DNA of 64,000 nucleotides. It comes from Hafnia alvei (GTDB lineage: Bacteria; Pseudomonadota; Gammaproteobacteria; Enterobacterales; Enterobacteriaceae). Of this stretch, positions 17,555 to 27,017 are shown piece by piece (the stretch's first letter is position 1; each line of letters begins with the position of its first letter). Made by a program: the position numbers and the translations under genes. The notes below the pieces were generated by a model, which saw only the letters and a list, made by a program, of their open reading frames with translations, made no database searches and was not told where the DNA came from. The stretch covers positions 3,658,001 to 3,722,000 of the forward strand of contig NZ_OZ061315.1 of NCBI RefSeq assembly GCF_964063325.1, in the 5' to 3' direction.

Positions 17555-19141
17555 ATGACTGACTTTAAAGAACTTGCTCAACTTAGTCCATTTGAATTAA
17601 AAGATGAACTGATTAAACATGCCTCAGGTAATAAAAATAAAACAATGTTGAATGCAGGGCGTGGCAATCCAAACTTTTTGGCTACACTACCACGCCTCGC
17701 GTTCTTCCAATTAGGGCTGTTTGCTTGTAGTGAATCTGAATTATCGTATTCATATATGAAGCAAGATATCGGTGGTATTCCTGATAATGAAGGTATGCTG
17801 GAACGCTTCGAGCGCTTCATCAGTGATAATTCACAACTGCCTGAAATTTCCTTCCTGCGCAATTCATTTAGCTATGTAAAAGATCAGCTAGGTCTTTCTG
17901 GAAAAGATTTCATCCAAGAAATGGTTGAAGGTATTCTTGGATGTAATTATCCGGTTCCTTCTCGCATGCTGACTATCAGTGAGCAAATTGTTCGCCATTA
18001 TTTATTGCGCGAAATGTCCGGCAGCGATGCGTCTACCGATGACATTGAAGTTTTCGCTGTTGAAGGCGGGACTGCGGCGATGGCATATATCTTTGATACG
18101 TTGAAAGAAAACCACTTGCTTTCAAAGGGTAATAAAGTAGCAATCGGCATGCCGGTGTTTACACCTTACATCGAGATCCCACAGTTAGAAGAGTATGGAC
18201 TGGAGATCGTGCCAATTAATGCTGAGCCAGAAAACAACTGGCAGTACAGTGATGAAGAACTTGATAAACTGAAAGATCCAGATATTAAAATCTTCTTCTG
18301 TATTAACCCAAGTAACCCTGCTTCGGTTAAATTAGATGACCGTTGCCTACAGAAGATTAGCTCTATTGTCAGCAATGAGCGAAAAGATCTGATTATTTTA
18401 ACCGACGATGTTTACGGTACATTTGCAGATGATTTCAAGTCATTATTTGCGGTATGCCCTTATAACACCATTCTGGTTTACTCATTCTCGAAATACTTTG
18501 GTGCAACAGGATGGCGCTTAGGAGCTATCGCGACACATAAAAATAATGTCCTTGATGATAAGCTCTCCGCTATGCCTAAAGACATTAAAGAGGAGCTACA
18601 TAAGCGTTACTCATCAATTATTACCAATGTAGAAGATCTGCATTTCATCGATCGCCTTGTTGCTGATAGTCGTGCTGTAGCGTTAAATCATACTGCAGGC
18701 TTGTCGTTGCCACAGCAGATTCAGATGGTTATGTTTAGCCTATTTGCTCTAATGGATGAGAACGATCAATACAAACAGATCCTCAAGAAAGTGATCCGCC
18801 AGCGCCAATGTGCACTTTACCGCGAGCTAGGCGTTGAAGTTCCTCAGGATGGTCAGTCTGTTGATTATTATACGCTGCTGGATTTAGAGTCGATTGCCAC
18901 TCAGCTTTATAACGCTGATTTTGCCCAGTGGCTTCGTAAAAACTTCTCGCATAATGAACTTCTTTTCCGCATCGCGACAGAAACGGGGATCATTTTGCTG
19001 CCAGGTAAAGGATTTGGTAGCCAGCACCCATCCGCTAGGGCATCTCTGGCGAATCTGAATGAATATCAATATGCTCAGATAGGCCGGATGCTGCGTGAAA
19101 TGGCCAAGGAATATTATAATAAGTATCTCGCAATTAGCTGA
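17555..19141 (+). CDS. asdA: Aspartate 4-decarboxylase (PLP enzyme; aspartate transaminase side activity)
   Basis: Cytosolic PLP enzyme that converts aspartate to alanine and CO2, consuming one proton. The 528 residues match the length and sequence of bacterial L-aspartate beta-decarboxylases (AsdA/AspD), which are related to class I aminotransferases but carry extra N-terminal and internal segments. The PLP lysine is Lys313 in YSFSKYFGATGWRLG. The aldimine/phosphate site is seen in EGGTAAM and INPSNPAS, and the substrate-carboxylate Arg is probably in the C-terminal region (HPSARASLANL). A ribosome site (GAGAT) precedes the ATG. It is the second gene of the aspT operon and ends in a strong terminator. 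Together with AspT it makes a decarboxylative proton-motive cycle and raises internal pH. Confidence 0.95.
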   Translation: MTDFKELAQLSPFELKDELIKHASGNKNKTMLNAGRGNPNFLATLPRLAFFQLGLFACSESELSYSYMKQDIGGIPDNEGMLERFERFISDNSQLPEISFLRNSFSYVKDQLGLSGKDFIQEMVEGILGCNYPVPSRMLTISEQIVRHYLLREMSGSDASTDDIEVFAVEGGTAAMAYIFDTLKENHLLSKGNKVAIGMPVFTPYIEIPQLEEYGLEIVPINAEPENNWQYSDEELDKLKDPDIKIFFCINPSNPASVKLDDRCLQKISSIVSNERKDLIILTDDVYGTFADDFKSLFAVCPYNTILVYSFSKYFGATGWRLGAIATHKNNVLDDKLSAMPKDIKEELHKRYSSIITNVEDLHFIDRLVADSRAVALNHTAGLSLPQQIQMVMFSLFALMDENDQYKQILKKVIRQRQCALYRELGVEVPQDGQSVDYYTLLDLESIATQLYNADFAQWLRKNFSHNELLFRIATETGIILLPGKGFGSQHPSARASLANLNEYQYAQIGRMLREMAKEYYNKYLAIS

Positions 19142-19165
19142 TACTTTGTATAAATTCAAATTAAT

Positions 19166-19196
19166 AAAGCATCTCCACTGGAGGTGCTTTTTTTTT
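19166..19196 (+). terminator. Terminator of the aspT-asdA operon
   Basis: A stem of AGCATCTCC with GGAGGTGCT (one G-U pair) and loop ACT, followed by a run of nine T. Confidence 0.9.
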
Positions 19197-19217
19197 GTTC
19201 TTAAATTAAATTCCCAT

Positions 19218-19248
19218 AAAAAGAATCCACGTGATATGGATTCTTTTT
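19218..19248 (-). terminator. Terminator of arsRBC
   Basis: A perfect 11-bp stem, AAAAAGAATCC / GGATTCTTTTT, ten bases beyond the arsC stop. It gives a U run in the leftward direction and can also act rightward. Confidence 0.85.
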
Positions 19249-19258
19249 ACTTTAATGT

Positions 19259-19684
19259 TTATCCGATACGTTTACCTGTGTCATCCACAACCTTCTCCCC
19301 GTCCTCTTTGATAAAAGTGCCTTTCTGTACCTCAGGAAGAATATCCAGAACCACTTCTGAAGGACGACACAGCCGAGTACCCAACGGCGTTACCACAATT
19401 GGACGATTAATTAGAATCGGATGCTGCAGCATAAAGTCGAATAACTGATCGTCGGTAAAACGCTCTTCGGCAAGACCTAATGTGTCATAGGGCTCAACGT
19501 TTTTACGTAGCAAAGCTCGCACTGAAATGCCCATATCTGCAATAAGTTTAGCCAGCTCATCGCGTGAAGGTGGGTTCTCAAGATAGTGAATAATAGTCGG
19601 CTCAGCACCGCTGTTACGGATCATCTCCAGCGTGTTACGCGACGTGCCACAGGCCGGATTGTGATAAATCGTAATATTGCTCAT
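19259..19684 (-). CDS. arsC: Arsenate reductase, glutaredoxin-dependent
   Basis: Reduces arsenate to arsenite with glutathione and glutaredoxin so that ArsB can expel it. The 141 residues match the plasmid R773/E. coli ArsC class in length. The catalytic Cys12 is in YHNPACGTSRNTL, and the arsenate-binding Arg residues are in the expected region (LLRKNVEPY; NRPIVVTPLGTRLCRPSEVVLDIL, in part). It is the last gene of arsRBC, 12 bases after arsB. Confidence 0.96.
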   Translation of the reverse strand: MSNITIYHNPACGTSRNTLEMIRNSGAEPTIIHYLENPPSRDELAKLIADMGISVRALLRKNVEPYDTLGLAEERFTDDQLFDFMLQHPILINRPIVVTPLGTRLCRPSEVVLDILPEVQKGTFIKEDGEKVVDDTGKRIG

Positions 19685-19696
19685 GTCAGTATCTCA

Positions 19697-20986
19697 TCAC
19701 AAAGTCAAAGAGAGGCGTAGCGCCAGCGCGGCCAGCGTTACAAACAACACAGGTAGAGTCATGATAATCCCGGTGCGGAAATAGTATCCCCATGTGATGG
19801 TCATGTTCTTCTGTGAAAGTACGTGTAGCCACAGCAGCGTTGCTAGGCTGCCAATCGGGGTGATTTTAGGCCCTAAATCGCAACCAATCACGTTGGCATA
19901 AATCATCGCCTCTTTGATCACACCGGACGCAGTGCTGCCATCAATAGAGAGAGCACCAACCAGCACCGTCGGCATGTTGTTCATGATGGAAGAGAGGAAA
20001 GCCGTCAGGAATCCTGTGCCAAACGTCGCGGCCCAAAGGCCTTTATCAGCCAGCACATTCAACACACCGGAGAGGTATTCCGTTAATCCAGCGTTGCGCA
20101 AGCCGTAAACCACCAGATACATCCCGAGCGAAAAAATCACAATCTGCCAAGGCGCACCGCGCAGAACTTTGCCCGTGTTAATGGCTCGGCCACGTTTCGC
20201 CACCGCAAACAAAACAACGGCGCCAACCGCCGCAATGGCGCTAACTGGGATCCCGAGCGGTTCAAGCACAAAAAAGCCGACCAGCAGCAAGATTAAAACT
20301 ACCCAGCCAGTTCTGAACGTTGCCGGATCTTTAATTGCTTTGTTGGGTTCGTTAAGGCGCTTTAGATCATAGGTTGGTGGGATATCTTTGCGGAAGAACC
20401 AATGCAGCATCACCAGCGTGGCCGTAATCGCGGCAATATCCACCGGCACCATTACCGACGCATATTCAGTGAATCCCAGATGGAAGAAATCCGCCGAAAC
20501 GATATTCACTAGGTTCGACACAATAAGCGGCAGGCTGGCGGTGTCGGCAATAAACCCCGCGGCCATCACGAATGCCAGCGTGGTACTTTTACTGAAGCCA
20601 AGCGCCAACAGCATGGCGATCACAATCGGCGTTAAAATAAGCGCTGCGCCATCGTTGGCGAACAGCGCCGCGACGGCAGCGCCCAGCAAAACAATATAGG
20701 TAAACAGCAAACGGCCACGACCGTTGCCCCAGCGAGAAACGTGCAGCGCCGCCCATTCGAAAAAGCCGGATTCATCTAAGAGCAAGCTAATGATGATAAC
20801 GGCAATAAACGTTGCCGTAGCGTTCCAGACGATATTCCACACCACAGGAATATCACCTAAATGCACCACGCCAGAAATCAATGCCAGTACCGCGCCCAGC
20901 GTAGCGCTCCAACCGATCCCTAATCCCTTCGGCTGCCAGATAACCAAAACGATGGTCAGGACAAAAATAGCGCCTGCCAGTAACAT
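19697..20986 (-). CDS. arsB: Arsenite efflux permease ArsB
   Basis: Inner-membrane arsenite/antimonite:H+ antiporter. The 429 residues and about 12 membrane helices match E. coli ArsB, including the conserved FANDGAALILTPI, GFIADTASLPLIVSNLVNI (in part), SSIMNNMPTVL and GCDLGPKITPIGSLATLLW segments. It lies between arsR and arsC in the usual order. No arsA ATPase gene is present, so it works as a secondary transporter. Confidence 0.97.
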   Translation of the reverse strand: MLLAGAIFVLTIVLVIWQPKGLGIGWSATLGAVLALISGVVHLGDIPVVWNIVWNATATFIAVIIISLLLDESGFFEWAALHVSRWGNGRGRLLFTYIVLLGAAVAALFANDGAALILTPIVIAMLLALGFSKSTTLAFVMAAGFIADTASLPLIVSNLVNIVSADFFHLGFTEYASVMVPVDIAAITATLVMLHWFFRKDIPPTYDLKRLNEPNKAIKDPATFRTGWVVLILLLVGFFVLEPLGIPVSAIAAVGAVVLFAVAKRGRAINTGKVLRGAPWQIVIFSLGMYLVVYGLRNAGLTEYLSGVLNVLADKGLWAATFGTGFLTAFLSSIMNNMPTVLVGALSIDGSTASGVIKEAMIYANVIGCDLGPKITPIGSLATLLWLHVLSQKNMTITWGYYFRTGIIMTLPVLFVTLAALALRLSLTL

Positions 20987-21016
20987 AAAATATCCCCCCA
21001 GAATTTACATTCATTA

Positions 21017-21030
21017 AAACATATATGTTT
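21017..21030. promoter_or_regulatory. 14-bp palindrome between arsR and arsB
   Basis: AAACATATATGTTT, a perfect palindrome 30 bases before the arsB start. A similar CATATG sits upstream of arsR (about 21462-21467). It could be a secondary ArsR-type operator or a transcript feature. ArsR sites are usually upstream of arsR, so this is uncertain. Confidence 0.3.
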
Positions 21031-21041
21031 AGATAAATTTT

Positions 21042-21392
21042 TTAGATACAGACAGCTTTGCCGCTGCTTGAACAGTTAGCCTCGGACAACTTACGAGCAA
21101 GAGCTTTAATATCGTCCTGTTGGCTTAGCCAAGCCTGCTCAATAACCTGAGCCGCCCAAGAAGGCATATGTGGAGATAGACGATAGTAAACCCACTTCCC
21201 CTGCTTGCGATCCAGTAACAGCCCACTTTCTCGTAACATCGCCAGATGACGAGAGATTTTTGGCTGTGACTGTTCTAGCGCGGTACACAGATCGCACACG
21301 CACAGTTCTCCCATCTCTCGCAGCAATAGCACGATACCCAGACGAGTTTCATCAGATAAATTTTTGAAGAGTTGTAGGCTAGCTAGCGGCAT
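21042..21392 (-). CDS. arsR: Arsenical-responsive repressor ArsR
   Basis: A 116-residue winged-helix repressor of the ArsR/SmtB family. The arsenite-sensing cysteines are in ELCVCDLC (about residues 29-36), within the DNA-recognition region. The recognition helix is SQPKISRHLAMLRESGLL and the wing includes GKWVYYRL. It represses its own operon until arsenite binds. First gene of arsRBC; the promoter should lie in 21393-21480, which contains AT-rich sequence (ATTCGTTAAAGCATATG). Confidence 0.96.
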   Translation of the reverse strand: MPLASLQLFKNLSDETRLGIVLLLREMGELCVCDLCTALEQSQPKISRHLAMLRESGLLLDRKQGKWVYYRLSPHMPSWAAQVIEQAWLSQQDDIKALARKLSEANCSSSGKAVCI

Positions 21393-21671
21393 CGTTCCTC
21401 CTGAATATTTGAAAGCAGGATACTCTTCAGGTTGATAAAATCAATGATACATTCGTTAAAGCATATGTTTGTTAGCCGAGATTAGGTGGGGTGACAAATT
21501 ATTTTTGGTGGGGTTTAACGGCCGGATCTTTTGCGGCCCGGAGCCAATATGCTAGCAGAGCCGTGATTAAAAGTAAGATTTGGAAGATGAGTGTTTTTTA
21601 CGGAGCTACAAGCAAATGGCGGGCATTGTACTTGTAGCAAAATGGTGGAGCTCCTCGCTTTATTAAGAACT

Positions 21672-22091
21672 TTAAACACCCCCAACTTTAACAAACGGAT
21701 TTCCATGGCTACGAGGCTTTTTAATTAGTTTGCCAACATATTTATCTCTTATTTCTTTAGCTGCGATCCTTCCTACAAACTCAGAGCGATTAGTATCACT
21801 GTTGATAGTTAAATCACGAGTAAAATACTGCTGAGAACCCGCTTTCAACCAGCACTGTATTTCGTAGACTTCCATAATAAGACCGCCATAAGTTGCGTAA
21901 GCAAATTTAAGACTTTCGTCTTTAGGAATTCTCGACCAGATGCCACGCGTAGCCTCGTATAATTCCAATGCACTCATACCGGACTTGTATGTACTGTTAA
22001 GAAGAAAAGCGATACCTGCATGCTCAGGAGCAATATCTGTCTCTTCTTTTAGAAGTAGGTGTTGAAGCTCATCAAGAGTTATACGCCCCAT
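21672..22091 (-). CDS. Unrecognised 139-residue protein beside an IS element
   Basis: I cannot name this protein. It is soluble-looking, with an N-terminal acidic/helical part (ITLDELQHLLLKEE), a central segment LYEATRGIWSRIPKDESLKFAYATYGG, then VYEIQCWLKAGSQQYFTRD, and a basic end (GKLIKKPRSHGNPFVKVGGV). The order 'TR.W ... YA...G...EVYEI..W ... F.G..A...I...Y.GK' is familiar from small PUA/ASCH-like accessory proteins, but that is recollection, not evidence. Its ATG lies 13 bases from the end of the IS3 element and overlaps an upstream stop as TGATG, and no ribosome site precedes it. Before the insertion it was probably translationally coupled to an upstream gene. Expression now may depend on the IS. 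Confidence 0.6.
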   Translation of the reverse strand: MGRITLDELQHLLLKEETDIAPEHAGIAFLLNSTYKSGMSALELYEATRGIWSRIPKDESLKFAYATYGGLIMEVYEIQCWLKAGSQQYFTRDLTINSDTNRSEFVGRIAAKEIRDKYVGKLIKKPRSHGNPFVKVGGV

Positions 22092-22112
22092 CAGAGAGCT
22101 GCTTTGAAGTGG

Positions 22113-23292
<1,180 letters not shown>

Positions 23293-23372
23293 AATGTCAC
23301 CTGTTTTGACTATGAGGCGATGATATCACCTCTATTCAGGTGGCCAGATTTAGTATTCCACTTCACTTTAAC

Positions 23373-23383
23373 TATCGGCACCA
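23373..23383 (+). other. 11-base copy of the tRNA-Thr 3' end (inverted)
   Basis: TATCGGCACCA equals the last 11 bases of the thrW tRNA encoded at 25527-25602, but it points the opposite way. It lies 7 bases outside the IS. It might be a remnant attachment site after an inversion, or chance. Confidence 0.3.
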
Positions 23384-23624
23384 ACATGCCAGAACTTAAG
23401 ATATAAATGGGCAATAGTTCGAGTTTGAGTGTTCTTCTCCCCATTTCATGGCACATAAAGAAACCAGTACTCGCAACTGTTGGAATGAAAGAGCATTCGC
23501 TCTGTTATGGGCGAGGAGCGAAAGTTTTTGGTCTCCGATATTTTCAGTTTTCAGTGTGTTGGGGTCAGCCATAAACAATGCATAGATATATAACAAAACT
23601 GTTGCACCTAGGAGTTAAATGACA

Positions 23625-24908
23625 TCATATTTTTCTTTTTCTTATTAAAATTTGAACTAACTCTTGACGAGATCTATGCAGGCTATCTTGGATCTCATTG
23701 TGAGAGCGCCTTTTTTTTCTTTCAACCATACCTTGAGGTGTAAACATTCTTGATATACTCTCAAGTTTTTTATCTCCAAGAGTATCAAATATCCACCTTG
23801 TGAAATCATCACTATAAATTGGAAGCATTTTATGTGACTCTCTGTGAACCGCAATAGCGGAGAGTCCAGTGAGGTTCAATATATCCCAAACATCAACATC
23901 GCAAGTTAATATTTGTGCGAGATGAAACTGTGTATTATTTTTGTCACCAATAGTATTGGTCAACAAATCTAACATCCTCGCCATAAATAAATCCATAGCG
24001 CAATTTCTAACCAATTGAAGAGGTTCAGGTATATTTGTAAGACCATTGAGTTTTCTAGTTATTTTTAGCTTGTTTTTATAGAAAAGAATATCAACACAAA
24101 CGGCTATTTCCTTTGGCATAAAAATAGATATTTCTTTATCAATAACAGATAAAAGTTCCAATAATTTATTCTCAGAAGAACGTTTGGAACTATATTCAAT
24201 TATTTTTACCTTCAGTAACAGTAGCTCCATCAGGTCTACTATTTTCGAAAATTGACCAAACGGGCTTCCATCTTTGTTATAGTAGTCAAATAGAAGATTA
24301 TCTGCCTCCCTTTCAGCTGCCGCCTTATATTTACGTATAAATATATCCCGCCACGATGAATCAAATTGAGAGTTCACCATGGAAATAGATTTTAATGAAG
24401 AGACTGTTTCTCTAACTTTATTAATATTAGTTTCTTTCAGGTTATTTTCTATTTCAGAAAGATACAAGGCCATATTTAATGTATTAATACTATCTTGAGA
24501 TATGTTTTTAGATATAGAACTACAGATTTGAAAAACTCTTTCTGATGGTTCAGCCTCATAGGCAAATGAGCGAATATAACTAGCAGCATTACTATCAACA
24601 TATATCGCCGTTGAAATGAAATGCTCAGTTATACCTTTCGTCTCAATAACTTCTTTATCAATAACGAATATGGAATTTCCTTTAAATGGTGTTAAGAGAT
24701 AACATTTTGGTGATAGTTCTTTTTTGGGTAGATAGAATGGTCCATCAGCGGATTCGTGTGAATACATTATCCGCCACTCTTTCAAGTCACTTTTGAAATC
24801 TTCATACTGCCCCAATGCATCACTAAATGATGATGCATTTCCTATTTCATTCAACTGCTTTAATATATTAATTTCCTTGTTCATACTCACCCGCAAAAGT
24901 TTACTCAT
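23625..24908 (-). CDS. Unrecognised 427-residue protein in the thrW accessory region
   Basis: I do not recognise a family. The protein has no signal peptide or membrane helix. It is largely helical with many Glu/Lys/Leu repeats and a Lys/Arg-rich tail (ERKKRRSHNEIQ ... ILIRKRKI). A Ser/Lys-rich middle (SKRSSENKLLELLSVIDKEI) and the C-terminal LTGLSAIAVHRESHKMLPIYSD and FTRWIFDTLGDKKLESISRMF are landmarks for searches. Base composition is clearly more AT-rich than the flanking core genes, which suggests transfer. Two starts are possible: ATG 24908, or ATG 24884 with GGGTGAG before it. It stands alone between an IS and the tRNA gene, the kind of place where phage-defence or island cargo genes sit; no function is assigned. 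Confidence 0.75.
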   Translation of the reverse strand: MSKLLRVSMNKEINILKQLNEIGNASSFSDALGQYEDFKSDLKEWRIMYSHESADGPFYLPKKELSPKCYLLTPFKGNSIFVIDKEVIETKGITEHFISTAIYVDSNAASYIRSFAYEAEPSERVFQICSSISKNISQDSINTLNMALYLSEIENNLKETNINKVRETVSSLKSISMVNSQFDSSWRDIFIRKYKAAAEREADNLLFDYYNKDGSPFGQFSKIVDLMELLLLKVKIIEYSSKRSSENKLLELLSVIDKEISIFMPKEIAVCVDILFYKNKLKITRKLNGLTNIPEPLQLVRNCAMDLFMARMLDLLTNTIGDKNNTQFHLAQILTCDVDVWDILNLTGLSAIAVHRESHKMLPIYSDDFTRWIFDTLGDKKLESISRMFTPQGMVERKKRRSHNEIQDSLHRSRQELVQILIRKRKI

Positions 24909-25526
24909 TGAAATTCCGATAGTACTATCACTGTATCATTGATAACATAATCTTCGTCACGAAATACTGATATGAATCGTCCCCACCCTTCGGATAATTA
25001 AAATATTTAATTTTACTGGCTAATCAGTACTGTGCTCATAAGAAATCACTCTCTTTTGGTACAAAGGAAAAATGTAGTCAAAAATATTTTTTGCTATCAT
25101 ATTATTATAATAAAAGAGAAAAAATTAATAATGGAATATAAATGGCTTATTCCTTATTTATCTGTAATCTTCATGAATTTTGTACAGCGGAAATAACTTA
25201 CTCTTAAGCCTACATAATATTTAATAATTAAGTACAGCCTAAGCGCCATTGCATCATTGCCTTACCTGATGCAATGTATAATCGTACTGTACATTCCCCA
25301 AATCGGATTCTTATCGACATGAGCCAGCTATGATTTCATCCAAATAGAGTTACTCCCTATGTCATGAAAAACTTACCCACATGTGTGGCATATTCTGCTA
25401 ACCAACATGTAGCCGTTGTAGCGATAGAACCCAACTTGATTTGAACTTCAAATAGTACAAAACCACCTATCACTCTGTTTTATAGCTGAAAAAATCAACT
25501 TTGATAAGTTTGAGAAAAGTTTGAAA
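24909..25526. other. AT-rich non-coding stretch next to thrW
   Basis: 618 bases with very low G+C. I see no integrase, no long frame and no clear direct repeat of the tRNA 3' end. The only possible gene is a 21-codon frame at 25131-25196. It looks like an island edge whose integration genes are gone. Confidence 0.5.
25131..25196 (+). CDS. Possible 21-residue hydrophobic peptide
   Basis: ATG followed by codons for EYKWLIPYLSVIFMNFVQR and K, then TAA. GAGAA lies about 13 bases upstream, giving a weak ribosome site. The peptide could be a single short membrane helix, as in small membrane proteins or type I toxins, but frames this short arise easily in AT-rich DNA. Confidence 0.2.
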   Translation: MEYKWLIPYLSVIFMNFVQRK

Positions 25527-25602
25527 TGGTGCCGATAATAGGAGTCGAACCTACGACCTTCGCATTACGAATGCGCTGCTCTACCAACTGAGCTATATCG
25601 GC
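25527..25602 (-). tRNA. thrW: tRNA-Thr (anticodon CGU), thrW
   Basis: A 76-nt cloverleaf on the minus strand, with acceptor GCCGATA pairing TATCGGC, encoded CCA end, D arm GCTCAGTTGGTAGAGC, anticodon stem/loop GCGCATTCGTAATGCG with CGT, and T arm around GTTCGACTCC. In E. coli thrW follows proA and is a frequent integration site. Here it also lies on the proA side of an accessory region. Confidence 0.97.
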
Positions 25603-25886
25603 ACTGAGGGGAATATTTACTGAGGAAACGCCTGAAGTGCGGGAATCACGATAGTGAAATTCATTAGTAGCGTCAAGGTACTAGAGATTCGTATGACTAT
25701 TAAATCAACACAAAAGGCCATTTTGTTCTTAAGGTGATTTTCCTTAGGAAAATTATTTATATCCACAAATCATATCAAGCCGCACACATACGACATCAAA
25801 CCGGGCATTTTTTAGTTAGTCTGGAACCCGTCTTCCATTATTCGATGGATAATTGGAGTTGCCGTTAACCTATCACGGAGTCTGTT

Positions 25887-26918
25887 ATGTCTATCTCATC
25901 TCGCCTCAATCGCCGATACGTTCTGGCGCAGCGCCCTCAGGGGATGCCTTCCGATCAAGATATTCGCTTAGAGCAAATTGCTCAGCCAGAACCGGTACAA
26001 GGGCAGGCTTTGCTGCGCACCCTTTATCTTTCATTAGATCCGTATGTCCGTGGCCGCATGGATGATACGCCGTCTTATTCTCCTCCGTTGGCTATCGGCG
26101 AGGTGATCTGCGGCGGCACAGTGTGTCGCGTTGAGCAATCACTGCATGATAAATACCAAGTGGGCGATCTGGTTTTGGCCTACACCGGTTGGCAAGACTA
26201 TGCGCTATCCGACGGTGAAGGACTGCAAAAGCTAGATGCCAATATGGACCATCCCTCTTACGCCTTAGGCCTATTAGGTATGCCTGGTTTTACGGGTTAT
26301 ATGGGACTTACCGATATCGGCAATCCACAGCCGGGTGAAACCGTCGTTGTGGCCGCTGCAACCGGCGCCGTAGGCTCCGTTGTGGGTCAGGTAGCGAAGC
26401 TACGCGGCTGCCACGCGGTCGGTATTGCCGGCGGTGCTGAGAAATGCCGTTATGCGGTTGAAACGCTAGGGTTTGATATTTGTCTTGACCACAAAGCACC
26501 GGATTTCGCCGTACAGCTAAAACGCGCCTGTAGCAAAGGCATCGACGTATATTATGAAAACGTTGGCGGCGCCGTTTTTGACGCAGTTCTTCCTTTGCTG
26601 AATACCAAAGCGAGAATCCCGGTATGCGGCATGATCAGCCAATACAACGGTCATCATAGCGACCACCAGCAAGACCGCTTGCCGTTGCTGATGTCGACCA
26701 TCTTGAAAAAACGCATGCGCGTTGAAGGCTTTATTATTTCGCAGGACTATGGCGATCGCTATCCTGAATTTTACGCCCAGATGAGCGCGTGGCTGGCGCA
26801 AGGAAAAATCGCGTTTAAAGAAGATATTGTAGAAGGACTTGAGAACAGCATTAGCGCCTTCCAAGGGCTATTGAGTGGTAAAAACTTTGGTAAGCTGATC
26901 ATCAAAGTCGCGGAATAG
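25887..26918 (+). CDS. curA: NADPH-dependent double-bond reductase CurA (YncB)
   Basis: A 343-residue member of the zinc-independent MDR family (leukotriene B4 dehydrogenase-like) that reduces the C=C bond of enones. The E. coli homologue reduces curcumin. The start at 25887 has GGAG upstream, within CACGGAGTCTGTT. Features are the LSLDPYVRGRM motif, the nucleotide-binding AAATGAVGSVVGQVAKLRGC, and YYENVGGAVFD, a hallmark of this subgroup. No zinc ligands are present. It sits between thrW and the convergent proA, ending at a shared terminator. Confidence 0.93.
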   Translation: MSISSRLNRRYVLAQRPQGMPSDQDIRLEQIAQPEPVQGQALLRTLYLSLDPYVRGRMDDTPSYSPPLAIGEVICGGTVCRVEQSLHDKYQVGDLVLAYTGWQDYALSDGEGLQKLDANMDHPSYALGLLGMPGFTGYMGLTDIGNPQPGETVVVAAATGAVGSVVGQVAKLRGCHAVGIAGGAEKCRYAVETLGFDICLDHKAPDFAVQLKRACSKGIDVYYENVGGAVFDAVLPLLNTKARIPVCGMISQYNGHHSDHQQDRLPLLMSTILKKRMRVEGFIISQDYGDRYPEFYAQMSAWLAQGKIAFKEDIVEGLENSISAFQGLLSGKNFGKLIIKVAE

Positions 26919-26973
26919 CCAAGAATATCGGCCCGTTAAACGGGGAGATATTTGATAGAACGAGTAAATAGAA

Positions 26974-26998
26974 AAAACGGCGCTCAATGCGCCGTTTT
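26974..26998. terminator. Bidirectional terminator between curA and proA
   Basis: A perfect 10-bp stem AAAACGGCGC / GCGCCGTTTT with loop TCAAT; A and T runs serve both directions. Confidence 0.9.
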
Positions 26999-27017
26999 CA
27001 TTCTGCGGGAAAAACCA

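Noticed and set aside
25500..25530. Direct-repeat attachment sites of an island at the thrW 3' end
   Set aside because: No second copy in the same orientation was seen in the window; only an 11-base inverted match exists.
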